DNA of 50,272 nucleotides from an uncultured bacterium (GCA_949293185.1 CASFCQ010000032.1:1-50272), one strand, 5' to 3'; counted from the first letter of the stretch, positions 37,060 through 45,433 are shown. Notes: generated by a model from the sequence alone, not told the origin. Numbers and translations: made by a program.

Positions 37060-37181
37060 GAAAAGTCATACAAATAGCACTTGGCATTCTATTAGCAATA
37101 ATCTTAATTCCTGTTCTCGGATTTTTGGGAGAGTTGCTATTGCTTGCTTTTCTAAATATCGGTGCAATGCTTACGCATTAA
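37056..37181 (+). CDS. 41-residue single-pass membrane peptide
   Basis: ATG (37056) overlaps the upstream TGA by the coupling motif ATGA. The peptide (MRKVIQIALGILLAIILIPV...) is one hydrophobic helix after a short basic N-terminus. No family is recognised. A small-toxin, lysis or membrane-modulator role is possible, but nothing proves it. Confidence 0.5.
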   Translation: MRKVIQIALGILLAIILIPVLGFLGELLLLAFLNIGAMLTH

Positions 37182-37212
37182 TACTATCTTGCTTATATAA
37201 CTTGTGTTTACT

Positions 37213-37262
37213 TACATTCTATCTTGCAACGAAACGATTTTAATGTTGCAGGAAGGAATGTA
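37213..37262 (+). promoter_or_regulatory. Inverted repeat over the recombinase ribosome binding site
   Basis: The outer arms tacattc / gaatgta (37213-37219, 37256-37262) and inner arms tgcaac / gttgca (37225-37230, 37245-37250) are perfect. The 3' arms and the internal loop cover the aggaagg ribosome binding site and end two bases before the ATG at 37264. It could be an RNA hairpin that blocks translation or a recombinase binding site. Confidence 0.5.
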
Positions 37263-37263
37263 G

Positions 37264-37809
37264 ATGAATAAGAAAGCTGAACCGATAAAGAACAGAAAAG
37301 ATATTGAGAAGATTGAACAATACTTGAAATTACATAACAAAAGAGATTATGTAATATGGGTACTTGGAATGAACTCCGGTTTACGAGTTTCGGATATTGT
37401 AGGGTTAAATGTTTCGGATGTTGTTAATAAAACCCATATTACAATCGTTGAGAAAAAGACCCAGAAATTGAAAAGTTTTTACATTAACGACAAATTAAAA
37501 CGAGTTTTGAAAGATTTTACAAAGGGTAAAAACCTTGAAGAACCTTTATTTCTCGGCAAGCAAGGTAAGCGATTAGACAGGTCACAGGTCTATCGGTTCA
37601 TTGTCAGAGCCTGTAAAGAAAACGGAATAACCGCCCACGTTTCAACTCATACGATGCGAAAATCTTTCGGTTATCATCACTATCAGAAATTTAAAGACCC
37701 TATTGTATTGCAGAAAATATTTAATCATTCAAGTCAGAGAATAACTCTCATGTACATTGGGGTTGAACAGGACGAAATAGATTTCAGTTACAAAAATTTT
37801 GAACTTTAA
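37264..37809 (+). CDS. Minimal tyrosine recombinase
   Basis: A 181-residue site-specific recombinase with only the catalytic domain. The complete active-site set can be read: Arg41 (GLRVSD), Lys65 or 64 (VEKKT), His129 and Arg132 (HTMRKSFG), His155 (NHSS) and Tyr164 (MYIG). The usual N-terminal core-binding domain is missing, as in short integrases of plasmids and integrative elements. It may resolve dimers or invert or excise a segment. Perfect repeats lie immediately upstream (37213-37262) and downstream (37844-38035), either of which could be its site. Confidence 0.85.
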   Translation: MNKKAEPIKNRKDIEKIEQYLKLHNKRDYVIWVLGMNSGLRVSDIVGLNVSDVVNKTHITIVEKKTQKLKSFYINDKLKRVLKDFTKGKNLEEPLFLGKQGKRLDRSQVYRFIVRACKENGITAHVSTHTMRKSFGYHHYQKFKDPIVLQKIFNHSSQRITLMYIGVEQDEIDFSYKNFEL

Positions 37810-37843
37810 AAGTTCTTAATACCTAAACAGCCCCAGAATGTAG

Positions 37844-38035
37844 TGCCCCATTTTGTACCATATTGATACAATTTACCCTATGATAGCAAATATACGCAAA
37901 ACACAGGCTTTTGTCAAACCGTAAACAGCCCTCATTTTGTTGCAATTTAATAATATTTCTCTGTTCTTTATATGTTAGGACTTTTTTATATCAGTCATTT
38001 TCAGAGTTTGCCCCAATATGGTACAAAATGGGGCA
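37844..38035. repeat. 22-bp perfect inverted repeat pair upstream of the vWA operon
   Basis: Left arm 37844-37865 begins tgccccattttgtacc and ends atattg; right arm 38014-38035 is its exact reverse complement. The arms lie 148 bp apart, between the recombinase and the vWA gene. Each arm contains GTACCATATTG (or its complement), which also occurs at 30154-30164 and, with one change, at 47079-47089. The right arm ends 24 bp before the ATG at 38060. The pair may be paired operators, recombination sites or termini of a small insertion. Confidence 0.7.
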
Positions 38036-38059
38036 AAATTAAGAAAGGAATTATAGAGT

Positions 38060-38749
38060 ATGAATGAACAAACACCTTATGGAATTGAAGAACAAGATAT
38101 TAAGTTTGATGTTATCGAATTTGCTGAAAATCCAGAGCCGAGGTGTCCTTGTATATTGTTGTTAGATTGTTCTGGTTCTATGAATGGTGCGCCTATACAG
38201 GAATTAAATAATGGATTAAGAACATTTCAACAGCAACTTAGCAATGATGACTTAGCATCAAAACGTGTTGAGGTTACTGTATTAACATTTGATACCGATG
38301 TCAGAGTAATAAATGAATTTGAAGTTGCAGAAAATTTTGAGCCTAAAGAATTAATAGCAGGTGGTCTGACAAGTATGGGTAGAGCCATTGAACGTGCTAT
38401 AAATATGTTAGAACAAAGAAAAGCTGTTTATAAAGCTAATGGGATTTCATATTACAGACCTTGGATATTCTTATTAACAGATGGTGAACCTACTGATGAT
38501 TATTTTAATGCAATGAATGCTGTTCATGAGGGAGAGAAGAAAAAGCAATTTGCATTTTTTGCAGTAGGTATTCAAGGTGCTAATATGGAAATTTTAAAAC
38601 AGATTTCAGTAAGAGAGCCATTGCCGTTAAAAGGATTAAACTTTACATCCTTGTTCCAATGGTTATCAAACTCTATGTCATCTGTTTCAAGGTCATCACT
38701 GGATGCTGAAGTTGCATTAGAATCTCCAAGTGGATGGGCTAAGATATAA
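38060..38749 (+). CDS. TerY-like von Willebrand A domain protein
   Basis: A 229-residue cytoplasmic vWA protein. The MIDAS metal site is complete: DCSGS (Asp36, Ser38, Ser40), Thr in GGLTSMG and Asp in LTDGEPTDD. Similarity is to TerY/YegL proteins, which form a triad with a PP2C phosphatase and a kinase (the 'TerY-P' triad; E. coli yegL, pphC and yegI are related). Metal-dependent protein binding is the expected role. It is the first gene of a six-gene operon. Its stop overlaps the next start (TAATG), and a ribosome binding site (aaaggaat) precedes it. Confidence 0.85.
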   Translation: MNEQTPYGIEEQDIKFDVIEFAENPEPRCPCILLLDCSGSMNGAPIQELNNGLRTFQQQLSNDDLASKRVEVTVLTFDTDVRVINEFEVAENFEPKELIAGGLTSMGRAIERAINMLEQRKAVYKANGISYYRPWIFLLTDGEPTDDYFNAMNAVHEGEKKKQFAFFAVGIQGANMEILKQISVREPLPLKGLNFTSLFQWLSNSMSSVSRSSLDAEVALESPSGWAKI

Positions 38750-39546
38750 TGAATTGGAAATATTTATGTTCATCGGTTAGAGGTACCTCTCATGAGTCAA
38801 TGGACTTACCAAAACAAGATAATTATCGAATCATTGAGTTGTTGGTAAATGATAAAAATTATCTTATTTCTGCTGTAGCTGATGGGGCAGGAAGTGCGAA
38901 ATATTCAGATTTATCATCGGATTTTATTTGTAAGTTATTCCTTAAAAAAACAAAACAGTGGCTTAAATCTGACAATAGCCTTGAAGATTTAACTAGAGAG
39001 ATAATTATAGATTGGTTTACTAGATTCCGGTCAGTTCTTGAAAGGGCTGTCAAAATATACAGACTAAATTCCACAAGAGATTTTGCAACGACATTGTTGT
39101 TTTCTGTATTAAGTAAGGATTGTAATATTTTTGTTCAAATAGGTGATGGTATTATTGCAATAAACAATGATAGTGCTTTAGAATGTGTCTTTTTACCACA
39201 AAATGGAGAATTTATTAACACCACACACTTTGCAACTGAAGCTGTTGCAACAAGTATTTTTATGTTTAAGACAACAAAAGAACCTGTAAAGTATTTAATA
39301 ATGCATACAGACGGCATTGAGCATATTGCATTTAACTTTGCTGAACAAAAGCCTTTTTTACCATTTTTCACCCCATTTCTTAAAGCTTTAAACAATAGTA
39401 CAAATACCGGACACATAGAAACTTTATCAAAACAATTAAGTGTTTTCCTTCAATCTGACAGAGTAAACAAAAGAACAGATGATGATAAGACCTTATTAGT
39501 AGTTCTTACCTGTGGGGAATTAAAGGGGGCTTATCAAAATGAATAG
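38749..39546 (+). CDS. PP2C-type protein phosphatase of the TerY-P triad
   Basis: A 265-residue PP2C_2 phosphatase that removes phosphate from Ser/Thr. Metal-binding and catalytic blocks are KQDNYRI, VADGAGSAKYSD, FVQIGDG, MHTDGIE and TDDDKT. The start is fused to the vWA stop codon (TAATG), and its end overlaps the TPR gene by 8 bp. It probably opposes the kinase encoded two genes downstream, on shared substrates in the same complex (inference from the known triad). Confidence 0.85.
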   Translation: MNWKYLCSSVRGTSHESMDLPKQDNYRIIELLVNDKNYLISAVADGAGSAKYSDLSSDFICKLFLKKTKQWLKSDNSLEDLTREIIIDWFTRFRSVLERAVKIYRLNSTRDFATTLLFSVLSKDCNIFVQIGDGIIAINNDSALECVFLPQNGEFINTTHFATEAVATSIFMFKTTKEPVKYLIMHTDGIEHIAFNFAEQKPFLPFFTPFLKALNNSTNTGHIETLSKQLSVFLQSDRVNKRTDDDKTLLVVLTCGELKGAYQNE

Positions 39547-40714
39547 CAACCAGTATGTAGATAAAGCAATATACTTGCTAAATAATACATTATACACAGA
39601 AGCCTTAAGAGAATGTTCAAAAGCTATTGAATTAGACCCTAATAATGCGGAAGTTTATGAGATAAAAGGAATAGCTTATTATTCAGTTGAAGAGATTAAT
39701 AAAGCCTTAGATTGTTTTAATAAAGCAATATCTCTAAACAGTAAAAGCTCCAGGGCATTTTGTTACAGAGGAATTTGTTATAGTACATCGTTGAAGGCAA
39801 CATTGAAAGATATAATTTCCTTTAATAAGCCTTCTTCTTTTACTCTCAAAGGTTTTGACTTAGATAAATCAGTGATTGAAGCATTTACTCAATGTATTAA
39901 TGACGAAACAATGGCAATACAACTTGATAGTGATAATTTACAAGCATATCAAGCGAGGGGAATTGCTTATTTTTGGTTAGAGAAATATGAATATGCATTA
40001 ATTGATTTAAATAAAGTTATTAATCTTTGTCCTAATAATGATGGATTTGAAACAAGAGCCCAGATTCACTTCTTGTTCAATAATTACAACGAAGCAATAA
40101 ATGATATAAATTATGTCATTAAAAATAATCCTGAGAAACCCATTGCTTATGATATCCGTGGGCGTTCTTATTACTTACAAAAGGAATATGATAAATCTGT
40201 AGCCGATTTATCAAAAGCAATTCAGTTAAATCCTAGTAATGATATGGCATATTATTATCGAGGCTGTTCTTATTATTTCAAAGACAGTTACAACGAAGCA
40301 ATAACAGATTTTGAAAAATGCATAAAGTACAATCCAGCTAATTACAGTGCTTATGATTATAAAGCTCGTTGTCATTGGTTTAAAAAAGAGTTTTTGCAAG
40401 CAGTACAAGATGAAACAATTTCTATATCAATAAATCCAAATAATGGCAGTGCCTACGATTTTCGTGGTCGGGCATTTTATTTCTTAAAGGATTATGATAA
40501 TGCAATTTCAGATACAAGTAAAGCTATCGCATTAGGTATCAATAACTATAGTGTTTTTGACTGTAGAGGTCGTTCTTACTTTTATATGCAACAGTATAAA
40601 AAAGCGATTGATGATTTCAAAACTGCTCTTCAAAGAAAACCTAATAATAGAGAACTTACTGAATTTCTTAAAATAGTTTACTCAGAAATGCAAGCAGAAG
40701 GATTGGTGAAATAA
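39539..40714 (+). CDS. TPR-repeat protein in the vWA-phosphatase-kinase operon
   Basis: A 391-residue cytoplasmic protein made of about nine TPR units (e.g. YLLNNTLYTEALRECSKAIELDPNNAEVYEIKG, DYDNAISDTSKAIALG), covering nearly the whole length. An irregular insertion lies near 88-115 (LKATLKDIISFNKPSSFTLKG). It lies between the phosphatase and the kinase, overlapping the former by 8 bp and leaving 1 bp to the latter. TPR proteins commonly hold such partners together, so it may be the scaffold or sensor of the system. Confidence 0.82.
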   Translation: MNSNQYVDKAIYLLNNTLYTEALRECSKAIELDPNNAEVYEIKGIAYYSVEEINKALDCFNKAISLNSKSSRAFCYRGICYSTSLKATLKDIISFNKPSSFTLKGFDLDKSVIEAFTQCINDETMAIQLDSDNLQAYQARGIAYFWLEKYEYALIDLNKVINLCPNNDGFETRAQIHFLFNNYNEAINDINYVIKNNPEKPIAYDIRGRSYYLQKEYDKSVADLSKAIQLNPSNDMAYYYRGCSYYFKDSYNEAITDFEKCIKYNPANYSAYDYKARCHWFKKEFLQAVQDETISISINPNNGSAYDFRGRAFYFLKDYDNAISDTSKAIALGINNYSVFDCRGRSYFYMQQYKKAIDDFKTALQRKPNNRELTEFLKIVYSEMQAEGLVK

Positions 40715-40715
40715 T

Positions 40716-42524
40716 ATGACAACTTCTGCAAGAAAATATCAAGACGACTTAGGTAATACTATTATTTTAGGACGAGAACTTGCCAGAGGGGGAGAAGGAA
40801 TTGTTTGTCTTGTAGAAGGTAGACCTGATATAGTAGCTAAACTGTATTCAGATAAAGCATTAAAGAAACACGATAAAGCTAATAAAATTATTGCAATGTG
40901 TAAATTATTTGATAAAAATATTGCCAAATTTTCTGCACTGCCTCAAAGAGTCCTATATGACAATAGAGGGAGAGTCGCAGGTTTTCTTATGGAAAAGATT
41001 AACGGATTTGAAGAAATACATAAGCTTTATAATATATCTAACAAAAGGAAATACTTTAGTTTTGCTGACTGGGGATTTATGGTACACGCTGCTAAAAATT
41101 TAGCCTGTGCTATTGAAACCTTACATAGTAAGGATATTGTTATTGGTGATATAAATCAAGGGAACATTTTAGTTGATAATCAAGCAATGATTAAACTTAT
41201 TGATTGCGATTCATATCAAGTCGAATATAATGGCAAGTGTTATTTATGTGAAGTTGGTGTTCCTGAATATACTTCACCGGAACTTCAAGGACAATCTTTT
41301 GCAGGGATTCATAGAACAAAAAATCATGATGCATTTGGTTTAGCAGTCATGATATTTAAAATTATAATGTTTGGAAAACATCCATATAGTGGAGTCGGTG
41401 CACCCTCCGAAATAGAAAATGCTATTCAACAGGGATACTATAGTTTTGCTTCTGGAGCATTACAACCACCCCCTGGTTCAGCTCAAAGTTATTATTCTCA
41501 AATTTTTTCTACATTAAACAATGATATTAAAGATATGTTTGAACGAGCTTTTAGTTCCCAAAGCAATGTTCAACGTCCTACGGCACAGGAATGGATAACA
41601 GAGCTTGATAAATTAGAAAAAGAATTAATAACTTGTCCGAAAAAGCACAAATATATTGGTAATAGCAAGAATTGTATTTGGTGTATGCTTGAAAAACAAT
41701 GTTTTGCCCCTTTTGAAAATAAATCACCTAAGCCAAGTTTTAATCCCATTCCAACTCCGGTGCAAACACCTTATAGGCAACAGCAATATAATACCTCCAA
41801 TAATTTTTCTTCAACCAACATAATAATGTTTTTAAAGCAGCATATACAAGCGGTTGTCGGGGTTATCTTTGTTGTATTGATAGTTGCTATTTTAGCGAAT
41901 CTTGATGAACAATCATCAACAACATATACTCCTAATGTTACCACGGAACAAGAACAACAAACTTATACACATCAAGATAGAACATATACAACAACTTCAC
42001 AAAATCCCACTTCTGAAACAAAGCCTAAAGAAGTAAGCGAGGTAAGCAACACTGTAAAGAGCAAGAATATTGATGAATTTAAAAGCCTTTTCTTAAAAAC
42101 CATACAAAACAACTGGAAACAAGACCCTAACCAAGGTGAAATTGCTATAGAAGTAACATTAAATAAAAATGGTTCTATTGCTAGTATTGAATCACTCGAT
42201 GAAATAAGTACCAACCCTGAACATCCTGACTACAATTTCATACGTGCTAAGAATGCAATCAAAAAAAATGTTTCATGGGGTAGTTTACCAAGTAATTATT
42301 CCCCTAATTCTTTAACTTTACAATTACAATTTTCTCTGAACAAGGTAGAAATTATTAATAATCCACGACGTACAAATTATTCAGTTTCCAAAGGTGTGGA
42401 AAAACAGGAAAATACTCCTAATGTACAGAATAATACCGGTTCAAAGGTTCAAACGGCAAAACGAGAAGTACCTAGAAGTACCAAAACTGATTTACAGAAG
42501 TCGCAGGATTGGTTCTTTGAATAG
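40716..42524 (+). CDS. Transmembrane protein kinase with a C-terminal TonB-C-like domain
   Basis: A 602-residue protein. The kinase domain (about 15-300) has the Gly-rich loop ARGGEGIV (23-30), Lys42 (VAKLYS), catalytic Asp145 and Asn150 (IGDINQGN), metal Asp163 (LIDCDSYQ) and the activation segment GVPEYTSPEL. It belongs to the YegI-like group found with TerY-type vWA and PP2C genes. A Cys/His cluster (C307, H311, C320, C323) may be a zinc ribbon. One membrane helix follows (about 378-395). Residues about 455-545 resemble the C-terminal domain of TonB and would lie outside the cytoplasm. Such a domain on this kinase type is unusual to my knowledge. Confidence 0.82.
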   Translation: MTTSARKYQDDLGNTIILGRELARGGEGIVCLVEGRPDIVAKLYSDKALKKHDKANKIIAMCKLFDKNIAKFSALPQRVLYDNRGRVAGFLMEKINGFEEIHKLYNISNKRKYFSFADWGFMVHAAKNLACAIETLHSKDIVIGDINQGNILVDNQAMIKLIDCDSYQVEYNGKCYLCEVGVPEYTSPELQGQSFAGIHRTKNHDAFGLAVMIFKIIMFGKHPYSGVGAPSEIENAIQQGYYSFASGALQPPPGSAQSYYSQIFSTLNNDIKDMFERAFSSQSNVQRPTAQEWITELDKLEKELITCPKKHKYIGNSKNCIWCMLEKQCFAPFENKSPKPSFNPIPTPVQTPYRQQQYNTSNNFSSTNIIMFLKQHIQAVVGVIFVVLIVAILANLDEQSSTTYTPNVTTEQEQQTYTHQDRTYTTTSQNPTSETKPKEVSEVSNTVKSKNIDEFKSLFLKTIQNNWKQDPNQGEIAIEVTLNKNGSIASIESLDEISTNPEHPDYNFIRAKNAIKKNVSWGSLPSNYSPNSLTLQLQFSLNKVEIINNPRRTNYSVSKGVEKQENTPNVQNNTGSKVQTAKREVPRSTKTDLQKSQDWFFE

Positions 42525-42535
42525 AGGGAAGGTGT

Positions 42536-43408
42536 ATGAGAATTAAAATAAAGATATTTATAACCGTTTTAATAATTTCTGTTATCAGCTTGATGAATAA
42601 AGCTATAGCTGCGAATTGGATGCCTGTAAAGGCTGATAATGGCAGAGTAGCAGAAATCAATATTAGCAGTTTCAAGAAAAATGGTAGTTTGATTGAATAT
42701 GAGATTAAACAAAACAGGCTTGATGATGAAATAATTTACAAAATGATTACAGATTATGACAGTAAATCAACTGCCATTTTAAACATGTCAATATACAACG
42801 ATGGTAAACAAGTTGGTTTTGAGGATTTTTCTAAACACATTAAATATAATCGAATTAAAGAAGGAACGCTAAACGATTCAGTATATCAAGTTTTACTATT
42901 AGCAAAAGAAGCTCTGGCACTTAGTATTGACTCCAAAGTCTGGGATAAATATTTTAATAAATACCAAAGCAAGCTGCAAAGGAATTGGCACCCAAATACA
43001 ATGCAGTGCAGTCATTATCCGAAAGAAAGGGCAGTTGCTTATGTAACACTTGTTATTGATAAAGATGGAAATATTGTTTACAAAGATTATCAGAATATTA
43101 CAAACACAGCCTCCAAATATAACAATTTCAATGAAAGACTGGAAAAAGAGATTGAAAAAGCTTTTAATAAAATTCCTGAATTTCAACCACTTCCAAAGGA
43201 ATATAAAGGGGATAAAATCATAGTAATTATAAAGTTTGAATATTCTTATAAAGGTGACGCAAAGAAACAATCCATCAGTTTTAATAATACTGGTATAGGT
43301 TATTTAGAATGCGGAAAGAACTACTCGACATTATCAGCCCTCGGACAATTGATAATTTTCCCCCTGAAAATACCTTACTACATATTTGTTGAACCATTTA
43401 TTAAATAA
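42536..43408 (+). CDS. Exported protein with a TonB-C-like domain
   Basis: A 290-residue protein with a signal peptide or N-terminal anchor (about 1-25, ending AIAA). The middle part is of unknown fold. A TonB-C-like region (about 145-245) has YQSKLQRNWHPN, VAYVTLVIDKDGNIVY and IPEFQPLPKEYKGDKIIVIIKFEY. Its plan matches the outer domain of the kinase encoded just upstream (QNNWKQDP, IEVTLNKNGSI, SWGSLPSNYSP, LTLQLQFSL). The two probably meet in the periplasm. The C-terminus is hydrophobic (LIIFPLKIPYYIFV). It lies 11 bp after the kinase gene. Confidence 0.7.
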   Translation: MRIKIKIFITVLIISVISLMNKAIAANWMPVKADNGRVAEINISSFKKNGSLIEYEIKQNRLDDEIIYKMITDYDSKSTAILNMSIYNDGKQVGFEDFSKHIKYNRIKEGTLNDSVYQVLLLAKEALALSIDSKVWDKYFNKYQSKLQRNWHPNTMQCSHYPKERAVAYVTLVIDKDGNIVYKDYQNITNTASKYNNFNERLEKEIEKAFNKIPEFQPLPKEYKGDKIIVIIKFEYSYKGDAKKQSISFNNTGIGYLECGKNYSTLSALGQLIIFPLKIPYYIFVEPFIK

Positions 43409-43422
43409 TAAGGATTGTTAAA

Positions 43423-44238
43423 ATGGAAGTATTACTCTTAATAGTTATTGTAGCATTCATTATAACACTTTTATTCATTAGAAATAAACAACTTGAATTT
43501 GTTATAAATAACAGCCAGTGCTTAAAACTCATAAAAAGCTGCAACCAGAAACAATGTTTCAGAGATATACAAGAAGCAATATGCTATTATAAACAATGCA
43601 ACTCTAAGAAACAACTGGACAATTTTAATGTAAATTCATACATGTTATCGCTCATAGAAGATAACCCTCCATATTTTACAAAATTGCTTGAAGATATTAA
43701 GTACAATCAAATCAATTTTACAAGGTATGAAGCCGAATATAACCGCCTTCTTATGCAAACACCTTATGATTATGAAAAGTTGACACGAAATTCTATTGTT
43801 ACAGCAAAAGATTTTAGAAAAATTGAGTATAAAGAGTGTGAAAAGATTAAATTAAAACCTGTCTGTAGGATTTTAGTTAAAGTTAATGCAAGATATGTTA
43901 GTCCGCAAGGCAGAAATTCTTATACAAGAACTTTTACATTCAAAACCGGTGATATAGTAAGTTTTTTTAACGATTATACTAATGCACAGAAATATAAGCA
44001 ATCAAAACAATACCAACGCTCTTTAATGACAGACAAATTAAGATATAAGATTATGAAACGGGATAATTTCAGGTGTGTAATATGTGGCGCATCCCAAAAG
44101 GATGGAGTAAAATTACATGTTGACCATATTATACCAGTTTCAAAAGGTGGTAAAACTATTGAGTCGAATTTAAGAACATTATGTGATAGATGTAATTTAG
44201 GTAAAGGTGCTTCTTATGACCCTAATGGAGTTAATTAG
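43423..44238 (+). CDS. Membrane-anchored HNH endonuclease
   Basis: A 271-residue protein. One N-terminal membrane helix (about 2-20, VLLLIVIVAFIITLLFI) is followed by about 180 residues of unknown fold. A C-terminal HNH nuclease follows (about 200-268): YKIMKRDNFRCVICGAS, the catalytic HVDHIIPVSKGG, N in SNLRTLCDRCN, with two CxxC zinc pairs. The nuclease would face the cytoplasm. It is the last gene of the operon that starts with the vWA gene, 14 bp after the exported TonB-C-like gene. It may be the DNA-cutting effector of the system (inference). Confidence 0.82.
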   Translation: MEVLLLIVIVAFIITLLFIRNKQLEFVINNSQCLKLIKSCNQKQCFRDIQEAICYYKQCNSKKQLDNFNVNSYMLSLIEDNPPYFTKLLEDIKYNQINFTRYEAEYNRLLMQTPYDYEKLTRNSIVTAKDFRKIEYKECEKIKLKPVCRILVKVNARYVSPQGRNSYTRTFTFKTGDIVSFFNDYTNAQKYKQSKQYQRSLMTDKLRYKIMKRDNFRCVICGASQKDGVKLHVDHIIPVSKGGKTIESNLRTLCDRCNLGKGASYDPNGVN

Positions 44239-44267
44239 TAAATATAGTGGGAAGCTTAATTAATAAA

Positions 44268-44705
44268 TCAATACTCTGACGGCAGTAACAAAGTAAACTG
44301 TATAGGCTCATAATTACTTAAAGTTAGATAAAATTTGTAAGCGGTTACCTCTTCATCAGATTTAACAGGCAAATCTATATACTGAATATCCTGTTTTATA
44401 ACCGTTATATGCTTGTTATATTCATTATTAACATAGCCTTCATGGAATACTTCCATGTACCCCTTATGCTCTTTATTCAAGCAAATTTTCACTACATAAA
44501 ACGTATCTTCTGTTTCTTTAAAGCATTTAAGGACTTTCGGCATGTAACTGATAACATTATCTACTACCCAATACGCATTTAAAGTCTGTTGAAAATCCAC
44601 AACTCCTTCTGTATATACAAGCTGATTAAAGAATGGTCGTTTAAATAATTGCATACTGCCGTGATTCCTGCTATAAATCTGTTGTACTGTATTATAGTTA
44701 ATCAT
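44268..44705 (-). CDS. DUF6876-family protein
   Basis: A 145-residue protein resembling the DUF6876 family of mobile elements, whose members share the plan 'YTEGV...AYWVVDNV...LPSEY'. Here the matching segments are LVYTEGVVDFQQTLNAYWVVDNVIS (about 29-53), IDLPVKSDEEVTAYKFYLTL and the C-terminal LLLPSEY. The function is unknown. It is convergent with the HNH gene and codirectional with the resolvase cassette upstream. Confidence 0.6.
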   Translation of the reverse strand: MINYNTVQQIYSRNHGSMQLFKRPFFNQLVYTEGVVDFQQTLNAYWVVDNVISYMPKVLKCFKETEDTFYVVKICLNKEHKGYMEVFHEGYVNNEYNKHITVIKQDIQYIDLPVKSDEEVTAYKFYLTLSNYEPIQFTLLLPSEY

Positions 44706-44821
44706 TTTTCACCTCATTTATCTTTCTATGAAAAGTGTACTTTTCGTGGACTGTTTTCTGTTTGCTTAAATCATTAATTTTTCGTAAGGTATTTTCAGTC
44801 AAAAAGGTACACAAAACACAC

Positions 44822-45415
44822 TTAACTTTTTATAGACTCGGCATATTTATAAAACGTACTTTTAGCGATGTTACACATTGACATTACATCCTTTACTTTA
44901 ATCAATCCTTGTGAATAAAGTTCATACGCTCTTAGAAAATCTTTCGGAATTTCAGCTTTAGGACGACCAAACTTAACCCCTCTTTGTTTTGCGGATGCAA
45001 TACCTTCTGATTGTCTGGTTTTAATATTTAATCTCTCACGTTCTGCTACGTATCCAAGTAATTTAAGAATAATATCTGTAATTAATCTGCCTGTTAATCC
45101 ATTTTGATTATCACGTGTATTGAGTACAGGCATGTCAAGCACTTGTATATCAACTCCCATATTAATAATGGCTTCCCATTCATTACATATCTGTTTATAA
45201 TTTCTGCCAAATCTATCTATTGAATGTACTATAACAAGGTCTCCGGCTCTTAATTTAGCCTTCATCTGTTGATACTTTTCACGACCCACAAAGTTTTTAC
45301 CCGAAGCCTTTTCAATTATAATTTCATCAACTTTTAAACCTTTAAGGCTGTCTATTTGTCTATCTTCTTTTTGTTCTCTTGTTGAAACTCTTATATATGC
45401 AAATGTTTTACCCAT
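44822..45415 (-). CDS. Serine recombinase (resolvase/invertase family)
   Basis: A roughly 197-residue small serine recombinase. The catalytic Ser is in AYIRVSTREQ near the N-terminus. Conserved Arg residues follow in KLRAGDLVIVHSIDRFGRN, then the E-helix region and a C-terminal helix-turn-helix (LIKVKDVMSMCNIAKSTFYKY). It probably resolves dimers or inverts DNA inside the element. The frame is open to a TTG at 45421, but the ATG at 45415 gives the usual 'MGKTFAYIRVST' start. It is the last gene of a leftward phage-like cassette. Confidence 0.85.
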   Translation of the reverse strand: MGKTFAYIRVSTREQKEDRQIDSLKGLKVDEIIIEKASGKNFVGREKYQQMKAKLRAGDLVIVHSIDRFGRNYKQICNEWEAIINMGVDIQVLDMPVLNTRDNQNGLTGRLITDIILKLLGYVAERERLNIKTRQSEGIASAKQRGVKFGRPKAEIPKDFLRAYELYSQGLIKVKDVMSMCNIAKSTFYKYAESIKS

Positions 45416-45433
45416 AATCAACTTACCTTCTTT

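Noticed and set aside
44727-44746. Palindrome gaaaagt-gt-acttttc, partly like the hairpin at 28198-28229
   Set aside because: Only aaaagtacac is shared and the contexts differ. It is probably an ordinary operator or chance AT-rich palindrome.
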